In this document: positions 1 through 6,225 of the stretch, piece after piece | How the letters are laid out: the number at the start of each line of letters is the position of its first letter | Numbering within the stretch: the first letter of the stretch is position 1 | NCBI GenBank assembly: GCA_900551775.1 | Contig: URXI01000197.1 | Coordinates: 1 to 8,189 of the forward strand | DNA: 8,189 nucleotides | Direction: 5' to 3' | Source: an uncultured Eubacterium sp. | GTDB lineage: Bacteria; Bacillota; Clostridia; Peptostreptococcales; Anaerovoracaceae | Translations under genes and position numbers: made by a program | The notes under the pieces: model-generated | Seen by the model: the letters and a program-made list of their open reading frames with translations, nothing else | What the model was told of the DNA's origin: nothing | The model's database searches: none

Positions 1-92
1 CAAATAGTTAAATTCCTTCTGTAACGGAGCCGACTTCGTTTATCATCGGATTTTCATGCCTTTGCCGTGAAGTAAGGACCAGTCTCCCTTTA

Positions 93-110
93 CGTACTTA
101 AATAAGTACG
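93..110. promoter_or_regulatory. 18-bp dyad upstream of the toxin remnant
   Basis: CGTACTTA and TAAGTACG form a perfect 8-bp inverted repeat around AA, ending 16 bases before the ATG of the toxin remnant. Toxin-antitoxin operons of the YefM-YoeB type are autoregulated through GTAC-centred palindromes, and GTAC occurs in both arms here, so a leftover operator is plausible. No antitoxin reading frame can be recognised in bases 1-126, so the role is inference. Confidence 0.35.
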
Positions 111-126
111 CTATGACAGCATATAA

Positions 127-312
127 ATGAGGTTTGATTTCAGTAAACAAGCTGAAAAGGATAAGAACTTATTCAAACAGACCGGGCTTGAGTCTAAAGC
201 GAAAGCAATTGTTAACAAGATGATTGAGACTCCGTATGTTACACCGTATCCATACGAGATATTAAGAGACAATTTAAATAGATTTTACTCAGGGCACATT
301 ATCAATAATTGA
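127..312 (+). pseudogene. Truncated YoeB/Txe-family (RelE superfamily) toxin remnant
   Basis: The 61 residues follow the N-terminal two-thirds of YoeB/Txe mRNA-interferase toxins: a short beta strand (MRFDFS), a lysine-rich helix with AEKDKN and QTGLESKAK, an ETPYVTPYPYE segment matching the family's NPF.TPPPYE stretch, then LRDNLNRFYSGHI. Full-length members are about 85 residues and continue with SRRI...HRLVY and a final strand that carry the catalytic and substrate-binding residues. Here the arginine pair is replaced by GH and the frame stops right after INN, so the HRLVY block and C-terminal tyrosine are missing. No good ribosome binding site precedes the ATG. A TGA overlaps the ATG as in ATGA-coupled antitoxin-toxin pairs, but the upstream frame is only 19 codons long and unlike known antitoxins. 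Most likely an inactive relic. The family call is by eye and fairly secure; inactivity is inferred from the missing residues. Confidence 0.6.
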
Positions 313-321
313 TGATAATCA

Positions 322-353
322 GACAAAGAGACCGGAACATGTGAACCGGTCTC
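322..353 (-). terminator. Intrinsic terminator at the end of cassette A
   Basis: GAGACCGG (328-335) and CCGGTCTC (346-353) pair perfectly over 8 bp with a 10-nt loop. On the minus strand the stem is followed by TTTGTC, and it lies 28 bases beyond the stop codon of the cassette A peptidase. On the plus strand it is followed by GCTTT, so it may also end transcripts from the toxin remnant. The U-tract is short on both sides. Confidence 0.6.
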
Positions 354-380
354 GCTTTAAATCTTCTTATCAAATTTACT

Positions 381-1589
381 TTATATCGGCAAAACTGAAT
401 CCACCTTCTCTGTCTCAAACTCTTTTTTGATTGCCGCCAGGCGGGAAGGATCTGTCAGCAGTTCCACTGCCGTCATGGCAAAGGCTTTGACAAATTCCAG
501 CCCATTGTCCAGAGCCTCCGGCGAACATGCTTTCTGTGCAAACTCCACTGTATGAGCGCCGTAGTGGCCTCCGTCCTCCAAAGGTCCCATGCCGCACATC
601 AGCTGTACCGCCGGGCACTCGTAGCTGACATCGCCCAAATCAGAAGAACCCGGCATGACCGCACTTCCGGCACGGAAGATCTGATGCCCCAGCTTCTCAT
701 ACTGATTGCAGACGAGGTCGGAGAGCACCATGTTGCTGTCCGTATCCTTGAAGTCTTCCTCCGCTTTGCTGACTTTGTACGTGCAGCCCGTGCCTTTTGC
801 CGCGCCCTCTGCACAGGCAATGACTTTTTCCAAAAGCTCTTCCACGTAAGCTGCCTTATTGGCTCTCACATAGAACAAAGCCTCCGTATAGTCCGGAATG
901 ATATTCGGTGCGACGCCGCCGTTCAAAATAACGCCGTGAAGCCGGGCATCCGGTTTGACCTGCTGGCGCAAAGCATTGACCATATTGAAGAAGTTAATCA
1001 TGGCGTCCAGTGCATTAATTCCCTCGTGAGGGGCTGCAGCAGCATGTGCCGTCTTGCCGTAAAATTCAAATCTGCGCGCATACATAGCCATGGTGTTGAT
1101 GGAACTGCCGTTCTGCTCAAAAGGATGGGCCATCATAGCGACATCATATTCCTTAAAAGCCCCCTTCTTTGACATTTCCACCTTTGCCCCCTGGGTTTCC
1201 TCCGCCGGCGTGCCGATGACGTGGATTTCTCCGCCGTATTGATCGACAAATTCCTTAATGGCAATGCCCGAACCGACGGAAATCATTGCAATCAGATTGT
1301 GTCCACAGGCGTGACCGATTTCCGGCAGCGCGTCGTATTCCGCCAGCATGGCGATCTTCGGTCCCGGTTTTGCGCCTTTATACACCGCCCTATACGACGT
1401 TTCAATATCGCAGAAATTGGATTCTGTCTCAAATCCGTATTTCTCAAGCAGCTCCATCTGCCACTTGCAGGCTTTGAACTCCTTTCTGCCCATCTCGGGG
1501 TTATCGTGAATATCCATTGCCAGCTTCTTCAGTTCCGGCGCCAGGGATGTAGCAATTTCCTGGATTCTCTCAAAATCTTTATTATCCAT
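381..1589 (-). CDS. M20-family metallo-amidohydrolase (ACY1L2/PM20D2- and AbgB-like), cassette A
   Basis: A 402-residue cytosolic di-metal hydrolase of the M20 family, ACY1L2/M20D-like group, which cleaves amide bonds in dipeptides, N-acyl amino acids or aminobenzoyl-glutamate-type conjugates. The hallmark block YDALPEIGHACGHN is at residues 85-98, giving predicted metal ligands Cys95 and His97. GTPAEE at 126-131 supplies the catalytic glutamate and a metal ligand (Glu130/131), AHP His155 a further ligand, GKTAHAA with His182 lies at the lid-domain junction, and AHT His346 is the C-terminal ligand. All expected catalytic positions are present and no signal peptide is seen, so an active intracellular enzyme is likely. 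The ATG overlaps the stop of the preceding membrane-protein gene (TAATG), with GGAGG about 9 nt upstream, so translation is coupled. It is the last gene of cassette A. The family is secure; the substrate is unknown. PM20D2 acts on beta-alanyl-lysine-type dipeptides, a possible guide only. Confidence 0.92.
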   Translation of the reverse strand: MDNKDFERIQEIATSLAPELKKLAMDIHDNPEMGRKEFKACKWQMELLEKYGFETESNFCDIETSYRAVYKGAKPGPKIAMLAEYDALPEIGHACGHNLIAMISVGSGIAIKEFVDQYGGEIHVIGTPAEETQGAKVEMSKKGAFKEYDVAMMAHPFEQNGSSINTMAMYARRFEFYGKTAHAAAAPHEGINALDAMINFFNMVNALRQQVKPDARLHGVILNGGVAPNIIPDYTEALFYVRANKAAYVEELLEKVIACAEGAAKGTGCTYKVSKAEEDFKDTDSNMVLSDLVCNQYEKLGHQIFRAGSAVMPGSSDLGDVSYECPAVQLMCGMGPLEDGGHYGAHTVEFAQKACSPEALDNGLEFVKAFAMTAVELLTDPSRLAAIKKEFETEKVDSVLPI

Positions 1590-2332
1590 TATATGTGTTC
1601 CTCCTTTGGTTTCTTTTCTTCTTCTGGCATGTCTACCGTGATGATGCCTTTCTTGTACATCAGCTTGGTGATGAAGTATACGATCGGGATGCAGATGACC
1701 ATGACAAATCCCTGCCCCAGGTCGTAATAGTCCGGAATGATCATGTACAAGACGATGCAGAGGGCAAATGGAAAGATTGCCGCCAGCAGGCGTTTATGTA
1801 CGATGACGCCCCCGCCCACATCGTTGCTCAAGAAGCCTAATACCAGGCACCCGAAGAGCGCCGGCAGAACATAGCCTGCGGCTGTTGAAACGGCTGGAGA
1901 TGACAAGAACGGCTCCAGCGGTGTCATCAGCAGCATGCCGAGCAGCAGCATGACCAGCGTCACCAGAGAAGATACGGCCACGGCAAGTCCGGTAATCGCG
2001 TCCGCCGCTTCCGTACCCGACTTTACGTTGGCTACCTTCAGGGCATTGAGAGCCGCCGGCAGCTTCAGGTTGAGAATATTGCCAGTGACGTTTGCCACAT
2101 AATAAGACGAACCCATGACAGGAATCTCTCCAAAGGCCTCTGCCACTCCTGTCGGGATGAAGATTGCACAAAGGCCGCCTGCTGCCAATAGCAGATCTCC
2201 AATCTTCGGCATGATTCCATAATACAGGCAGACGATCAGGGGCACACCGCAGAATACGAGGATTGAACCCACAGTCACAAACTTGCCCAGTCTGTGCATT
2301 TTGTCATAGTAAGTATTTCCACTAGATTTCAT
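1589..2332 (-). CDS. Six-helix membrane protein, partner of the DUF5058-like protein, cassette A
   Basis: A 247-residue integral membrane protein whose family I cannot name. It has a basic N-terminus (DKMHRLGKF, residues 10-18) and about six hydrophobic segments near 19-40, 45-66, 112-137, 150-169, 182-200 and 207-228. A charged tail (PEEEKKPKEEH) ends it. The basic N-terminus and the KLMYKKG before the tail predict both ends in the cytoplasm. Between helices 2 and 3 lies the most conserved stretch: VMGSSYY (72-78), NVTGN, then NLKLPAALNAL. The gene starts 17 nt after the DUF5058-like stop with an AAGGAGGAAG ribosome binding site, and its stop overlaps the peptidase start. The invariant arrangement in both cassettes argues that it forms one transporter with the DUF5058-like protein and supplies or removes the peptidase's substrate or product. 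The transport role is inferred from context. Confidence 0.8.
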   Translation of the reverse strand: MKSSGNTYYDKMHRLGKFVTVGSILVFCGVPLIVCLYYGIMPKIGDLLLAAGGLCAIFIPTGVAEAFGEIPVMGSSYYVANVTGNILNLKLPAALNALKVANVKSGTEAADAITGLAVAVSSLVTLVMLLLGMLLMTPLEPFLSSPAVSTAAGYVLPALFGCLVLGFLSNDVGGGVIVHKRLLAAIFPFALCIVLYMIIPDYYDLGQGFVMVICIPIVYFITKLMYKKGIITVDMPEEEKKPKEEHI

Positions 2333-2349
2333 AATATCTTCCTCCTTCC

Positions 2350-3051
2350 TTAAAACCAGCCGTCGTAGAGAACGGACAGGGCCATGGCGCCGATCAGGCT
2401 GAACGCCAGGGTGAATTGATTGAGCCAGTCAGCTTTCAGTGCTTTGGCAAGACCTGTGATCAAAACAGCGATCACAGCACTGCTGGCAAAGGTGAGCAGG
2501 CTGACAACGCCGCCAAAGATCATCGGTACAATCAAAGCGCAAAGCAGCGCCGTCATAAATACCGTCTGGGAAACCGCTCCCCACTTCTGATCTTTATCAC
2601 CCAGCTTTAAGGTTCCCATGTGTACTTTCTTTGCGAAGAAGATGTTGAACAGCAGGGTTACAGTGATACCGATGCACATGGCCCATGCCATCAGGCCGAA
2701 GGCATAAGCGTCAGCAGTATTCACATCAAGGCCCAGGGCAGATAACGCCAGATTTGACGCCATCAGTTCGTAAGTCACCGAACCCAGAACAGACAGCCTG
2801 AACCAGGCGTAAGGAAGTCCGATGACGACTGCCAGAGTTGCCAGTCCCGCTACGATGGCAATGGACGGTACGATAGAGAACGTGGCAGAAGATTTGACGA
2901 CTGCCTTAACCGTCTCCTTGGCTACGCCTACTTTGACGGCATGCCGGTAACAGACCACTGCATAATAAATGGTGATCAAAACAACTAGAATAATTCCCAC
3001 AATAACGCAGCCCCATATCAAGCCGCTGTTTGCAATGTCATGAAAACTCAT
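2350..3051 (-). CDS. DUF5058-like six-helix membrane protein, cassette A
   Basis: A 233-residue membrane protein that I recognise as resembling the DUF5058 family of Firmicutes, of unknown function; length fits. Hydrophobic segments lie near residues 11-34, 57-79, 115-139, 161-181, 183-203 and 212-230. The basic loops (YRHAVKVGVAKETVKAVVK after helix 1, and AKKVHMG...KDQKW after helix 3) predict an extracytoplasmic N-terminus, opposite to its partner. The core SIVPSIA, then PYAWFRLSVLGSVTYELMAS (80-99), is nearly unchanged in the second copy. It is the first gene of cassette A, with AAGGAGGG (3058-3065) six nt before the ATG, and a MerR-type promoter about 40 bp upstream. It probably forms a heteromeric carrier with the next gene. 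Membrane location is secure; family name is from memory and transport is inferred. Confidence 0.82.
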   Translation of the reverse strand: MSFHDIANSGLIWGCVIVGIILVVLITIYYAVVCYRHAVKVGVAKETVKAVVKSSATFSIVPSIAIVAGLATLAVVIGLPYAWFRLSVLGSVTYELMASNLALSALGLDVNTADAYAFGLMAWAMCIGITVTLLFNIFFAKKVHMGTLKLGDKDQKWGAVSQTVFMTALLCALIVPMIFGGVVSLLTFASSAVIAVLITGLAKALKADWLNQFTLAFSLIGAMALSVLYDGWF

Positions 3052-3092
3052 GGATATCCCTCCTTTAAAATTTAGAAATTTCTATTATCTTT

Positions 3093-3123
3093 ATTATAAA
3101 CCTTGCACCTGGTCAAGGGTCAA
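3093..3123 (-). promoter_or_regulatory. MerR-type promoter and operator of cassette A
   Basis: Read on the minus strand: -35 TTGACC (3123-3118), a spacer of exactly 19 bp (3117-3099), and a perfect -10 TATAAT (3098-3093). The spacer holds the dyad CCTTG-N8-CAAGG (plus strand 3101-3118). Promoters activated by MerR-family proteins have an over-long 19-20 bp spacer filled by the operator, which the activator distorts. The predicted start of transcription is near 3086, about 35 nt before the ATG. The same arrangement occurs before cassette B. A 12-bp palindrome TAGAAATTTCTA (3073-3084) covers the start of the leader. Confidence 0.78.
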
Positions 3124-3678
3124 TAAAAAACAGAAAAACAATTTGCAAACAAAGATACTTTTCTATTAAAATACAAAGCTGCCGAACGCCAAAAGAAAAA
3201 GACCTGCCGCAGTACAGTCTTGGCCAAGTCGAGAGTCAAGCAGGGATCTGAATTTTCTAAAATCATCGGCATTAGCAAAGAATGTTACAGAGTAATCATA
3301 TTGCATTAAGGTTAGGTTTTTTGCGTATGACTGGGCATGTCCTGCGTAACTGCGTTGTATTTAAAGTCATCACCAGGGGGGTACATCCGTCGATGGTTAT
3401 TTTTTGTAACAATTTTGAGGAGTAAAATGCATCCACATCCCTTGAAAGTAACCAAGTGGAACACATTGATGGATTCTGCAGCTAATTTGGAGGCATTTTA
3501 AAGAAAATCGACCTTGCCCCTGTGGTAGAGTTACGCGAAGTCTTTGCTGCCACGTCAAAAAGCCTAACCACATTGTAAAAAAAGTCAATCATATACCCCC
3601 ATCCCCTATATTTCAACAAATACTTTACTTTCCAAGTTATCATCAATCTTAATCAGTTTACATATAAGCGACCACCTT
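3124..3678. other. Intergenic stretch without a recognisable gene
   Basis: About 550 bases between the cassette A promoter and the 27-bp palindrome. Several short frames exist on both strands, but none has a recognisable protein family together with a good start signal. The longest plus-strand open stretch near 3131-3309 lacks an ATG. A 24-codon frame at 3427-3501 has GAGGAG upstream but matches nothing I know. The stretch may hold decayed remnants of a former gene. Confidence 0.5.
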
Positions 3679-3705
3679 AATTTGTCAGACAATGTCTGAC
3701 AAATT
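3679..3705. promoter_or_regulatory. 27-bp perfect palindrome with two GntR/FadR-like boxes
   Basis: AATTTGTCAGACA and TGTCTGACAAATT form 13-bp arms around a single A. Each arm contains a TGT-N3-ACA element (TGTCAGACA and TGTCTGACA), the core pattern bound by FadR-subfamily GntR repressors. No GntR gene is in the window and no clear promoter overlaps it. It lies about 87 bp downstream of the terminator of the frameshifted GyrI-like gene. It could also fold as a hairpin, but neither side carries a T-tract, so a protein-binding site is the better reading. Confidence 0.55.
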
Positions 3706-3774
3706 TGTCTCAACAAAACGTATCAAAGCCTTCCACAATTGTTTATCGATACACATTTCTCCACCCGCCCATGC

Positions 3775-3816
3775 AAAAACAAAGACCGGCGGCCTGCGAA
3801 TGGCAAACTCGCAGGC
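3775..3816 (-). terminator. Intrinsic terminator after the GyrI-like gene
   Basis: GCCTGCGA (3792-3799) and TCGCAGGC (3809-3816) make a perfect 8-bp stem with a 9-nt loop, 25 bases past the minus-strand stop at 3842. On the minus strand, CTTTGTTTTTGC follows after a few GC-rich bases. It probably ends transcripts of the GyrI-like gene and any read-through from cassette B. The T-tract sits further from the stem than is ideal. Confidence 0.5.
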
Positions 3817-3841
3817 TCCCAGCCCTGTATGCATGTGATAA

Positions 3842-4230
3842 CTATTTGATTGGTGTCCAAGTCTCATAATAGTCTATGGGATTCTCATAAATATCCTGGG
3901 TCGCTATATAGCGAAAGAATGCCCGCCCGTTACGCTTCAGGCCGTTCTCTTCTATGAAGCTGTCAGTCTTTTCCCTCTCCTCGTACTTGACACCAGTATA
4001 AGCGGGGCCGATAGAGTATACATATCTGGATGGATTTACGATGGAAACCCGATGGGTCGGGAAGTTTTTTCGCCTGCTGATGCCGTTCACATCTACGCAG
4101 ATCAGCACCAGGTTGGATTCCTGCCGCTTCTCCATATCCACCAGATCCTGGTGTCTTTCCTGAATCCCCTCCGTCCCAGGGATATACACAGTCAGAACCG
4201 GCTCCAGATCACCTCAAACTTGATCTTCAT
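3842..4230 (-). pseudogene. Frameshifted stand-alone GyrI-like ligand-binding protein
   Basis: A strong AAGGAGG (4243-4249) precedes ATG 4230, which reads MKIKFEVIWSRF and stops. Shifting by -1 after codon 7 joins it to a 115-codon frame to give MKIKFEV-DLEPVLTVYIPGTEGI and onward to 3842. The composite is about 128 residues. The tail NGRAFFRYIATQDIY then PIDYYETWTPIK resembles the end of GyrI-like/BmrR C-terminal effector domains, where an acidic residue (E of YYETW) sits in the ligand pocket. The MerR regulator in this window ends with a similar DYYECMFF. There is no DNA-binding domain. A GTG at 4189 could start a shortened product, but without the first beta strand. It follows the cassette B peptidase by 61 nt on the same strand, so it may belong to that operon. 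Either a true frameshift mutation or a one-base sequencing error. The domain call is by eye. Confidence 0.6.
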
Positions 4231-4265
4231 GATGTCATGGTTCCTCCTTACAGCAAGGCTGTTTG

Positions 4266-4285
4266 ATTATAGAACCATTGTACCA
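4266..4285 (-). promoter_or_regulatory. Possible promoter for the GyrI-like gene
   Basis: Between the cassette B peptidase stop and the GyrI-like start, the minus strand carries an extended -10 (TGGTACAAT, 4285-4277) and a perfect TATAAT (4271-4266). No convincing -35 accompanies the TATAAT. It may give the small gene its own transcript in addition to read-through from cassette B, as no hairpin separates the two. Confidence 0.3.
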
Positions 4286-4291
4286 TAAACA

Positions 4292-5464
4292 CTAAGCTCT
4301 TCTGCTGATTTTTTCAAATTCGTCTTTGATCTTCTCCAGCTCTTCCGGTTTTGTCATCAGTTCGATGGCCGTAAGGACAAAGCCTTTGATGAACAGCAGT
4401 CCTCTTTCAATTGCACTGTCGCTGGCGGCTGCCTCGGCAAATGTGGCAGTGTGAGGACCGCATGCCGCCCCCTCTGTAATTGCAAAGCAATTCTGGATGG
4501 CAGGACAGCGATAGCTGACATCCCCCAAATCGGAAGATGCCGGCTGCGGCGCCGGAGACGGCGGCAGCAGATCAATACCCAGACGTTCCATCTGCCTGGC
4601 ATTGAGCGCCGACAGTGCCAAGTTGCTGTTGGTATCCAGAAATCTTCCGCCACCCGGACCGATTTCTACCGTACAGCCTGTACCCATTGCTGCAGCGTCA
4701 GCACATCGGAGCACCTTTTGGCAAAGTCCTTCCAAATAGTCAATTTTTGCCGCCCTGGCTTCAATGATTGCCTCGGTGTAATCGGGAATGATGTTGGGCG
4801 CTTCGCCGCCCTTGGTAATAATCCCATGAATACGGGCATCCTCCTGGGTCTGCTGCCTCAGCGCATTAATCATATTGAAAAAGTTGATGACCGCATCCAG
4901 GGCATTGACGCCCTCATGAGGGGCCGCCGCGTGGGCTGTTTTGCCGTGAAAGCTGACCTTGTAAGAGTCGATGGCAAGGGTGTTCATGGATTCGGCATCC
5001 ATATGAGAAGGATGGCTCATCATGGCAACATCCATATCGTCAAAAGCGCCGGCGTCAGCCATGATCACTTTTCCCCCGACGGATTCCTCTGCCGGCGTAC
5101 CAAAGACGTGAATCTCTCCTCCATATTCATCTGCAAACTCTCTCATAGCAATACCTGCGCCAACAGCGATCATGGCAATCAGGTTGTGGCCGCAGCCGTG
5201 GCCAAGACCTGGCAAGGCATCGTACTCTGCCAGCATGGCGATTTTCGGTCCCGGCTTGCCGCTTTTGTAGGAGGCCTTATATGCGGTATCCATACCACAG
5301 TATTTCGCCTCTACGACAAAGCCATACTTTCCAAGCAGCTGTGTCTGCAAAGCACAAGCCTCGAATTCTTCTAATCCAAGCTCCGGATTGTTATGTATCG
5401 CCAAAGTCAGCTCCCGCAGTTCCGGACGCAGTCCTTCTACGATTCCGTCTACTCTATGCTGCAT
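4292..5464 (-). CDS. M20-family metallo-amidohydrolase (ACY1L2/PM20D2- and AbgB-like), cassette B
   Basis: A 390-residue paralogue of the cassette A hydrolase with the same full set of catalytic motifs: YDALPGLGHGCGHN at 81-94 (predicted metal ligands Cys91, His93), GTPAEE at 122-127 (Glu126/127), SHP His151, GKTAHAA His178, and GPHT His338. The segment between SSDLGDVSYRCPAIQ and the last histidine is shorter than in copy A (TEGAACG against GPLEDGGHYG), and the stretch before SSDLGD is proline-rich (PPSPAPQPA), so the active-site surroundings differ and substrate preference may too. The ATG lies inside the end of the preceding membrane-protein gene with an 11-nt overlap; GGAG about 9 nt upstream can serve it. 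No signal peptide. It completes cassette B. Confidence 0.92.
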   Translation of the reverse strand: MQHRVDGIVEGLRPELRELTLAIHNNPELGLEEFEACALQTQLLGKYGFVVEAKYCGMDTAYKASYKSGKPGPKIAMLAEYDALPGLGHGCGHNLIAMIAVGAGIAMREFADEYGGEIHVFGTPAEESVGGKVIMADAGAFDDMDVAMMSHPSHMDAESMNTLAIDSYKVSFHGKTAHAAAPHEGVNALDAVINFFNMINALRQQTQEDARIHGIITKGGEAPNIIPDYTEAIIEARAAKIDYLEGLCQKVLRCADAAAMGTGCTVEIGPGGGRFLDTNSNLALSALNARQMERLGIDLLPPSPAPQPASSDLGDVSYRCPAIQNCFAITEGAACGPHTATFAEAAASDSAIERGLLFIKGFVLTAIELMTKPEELEKIKDEFEKISRRA

Positions 5465-6212
5465 CTTCCTCGTCTCCTTCCGGTTCCTCTCTCATCTCTA
5501 CTTTGATGATTCCCTTTTTGTACATGATCTTGGTAATAGCATATAGCAGCGGAATGCAGCCGATGATGATGAATCCCTGGTACAGCTCATAGTATTCCGG
5601 AATGATATACAAGTACAGCGCGGCAGCGATGAGGAACGGAATAATCAGCGCTTTCAAATGGCCGTGAAAGACCGTACCGCCTCCTGCATTTTTGCTGAAG
5701 ATAGAAAGCATCAGACATCCGAACAGTGCCGGAAGGACATATCCTGTAGCAGTGGTCACCTGTGGCAGTTCCAAGATCGGTTTCAGCGGTGTCAATAGCA
5801 GCGCACCGACGGCAATGATGATCATGGTGGTGATAGATGATACTGCAACGGCTACCCCGGAAACCGCATCTGCTTCCTGGGTGCCCGGCTTTACATCGGC
5901 AATTTTCAGCGCATTGAGAACTGCCGGCAGTTTTAGATTCATGATGTTGCCTGTGATACTGGACAGATAAAAGGATGTTCCCATTACAGGTGTATCGGCA
6001 ATCAGTTCTGCGATGGCTGCTGGTATAAAAATTGCCAGCAGACCGCCGGAAGCCAAAAGCACGTCAGAGATCTTTGGCATGATGCCAAATGCCATACAGA
6101 CCACAAAGGGCACGCCACAGAATATGATCAGCGTGATAAAGGTCATCCACTTCCCAAGTCTGTGCATTTTGTCGTAATACGCTCTCGCATCTGGATAATT
6201 ATTCATTTTCAT
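5454..6212 (-). CDS. Six-helix membrane protein, partner of the DUF5058-like protein, cassette B
   Basis: Paralogue of the 247-residue cassette A protein, 252 residues from the first ATG. AGGAGG is only 2 nt from that ATG but 8 nt from a second in-frame ATG at 6206, so 6206 (250 residues) is the likelier start. Shared features are YYDKMHRLGK near the N-terminus, six hydrophobic segments (about 23-45, 49-70, 115-140, 155-174, 187-204, 211-232), VMGTSFY at 76-82, GNIMNLKLPAVLNAL, GYVLPALFGCL, and KIMYKKGI before an acidic tail (EEPEGDEEDAA). Both ends are predicted cytoplasmic. The gene starts 13 nt after the DUF5058-like gene and overlaps the peptidase gene by 11 nt, so all three are translationally linked. 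I do not recognise a named family; a transporter subunit is inferred. Confidence 0.8.
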   Translation of the reverse strand: MKMNNYPDARAYYDKMHRLGKWMTFITLIIFCGVPFVVCMAFGIMPKISDVLLASGGLLAIFIPAAIAELIADTPVMGTSFYLSSITGNIMNLKLPAVLNALKIADVKPGTQEADAVSGVAVAVSSITTMIIIAVGALLLTPLKPILELPQVTTATGYVLPALFGCLMLSIFSKNAGGGTVFHGHLKALIIPFLIAAALYLYIIPEYYELYQGFIIIGCIPLLYAITKIMYKKGIIKVEMREEPEGDEEDAA

Positions 6213-6225
6213 TTCCTCCTATGGG

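Noticed and set aside
1..126. Antitoxin gene upstream of the toxin remnant.
   Set aside because: The frame ending in the overlapping ATGA is only 19 codons after a stop and does not look like YefM, Phd or RelB antitoxins.
552..1172. Plus-strand 206-codon open frame inside the cassette A peptidase gene.
   Set aside because: It is antisense to a gene with complete M20 catalytic motifs, has no recognisable domain, and mirrors the codon bias of the real gene.
3131..3309. Plus-strand open stretch, with TTGCAA and TAAAAT (18-bp spacer) as a possible promoter at 3143-3172.
   Set aside because: The frame has no ATG, and AT-rich DNA readily gives such promoter-like boxes by chance.
3427..3501. Plus-strand 24-codon frame preceded by GAGGAG.
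   Set aside because: The start signal is reasonable, but the peptide is short, unrecognised, and has no clear promoter; not enough to call a gene.
3397..3588. Minus-strand 63-codon frame in the intergenic stretch.
   Set aside because: Starts at TTG with no convincing ribosome binding site, and the sequence resembles no family I know.
3685..3867. Minus-strand 60-codon frame over the terminator and palindrome.
   Set aside because: It overlaps the end of the GyrI-like gene, the hairpin and the palindrome, and has no family resemblance.
4451..5374. Plus-strand 307-codon open frame inside the cassette B peptidase gene.
   Set aside because: Antisense shadow of a clearly real gene; the protein is arginine- and cysteine-rich with no family features.
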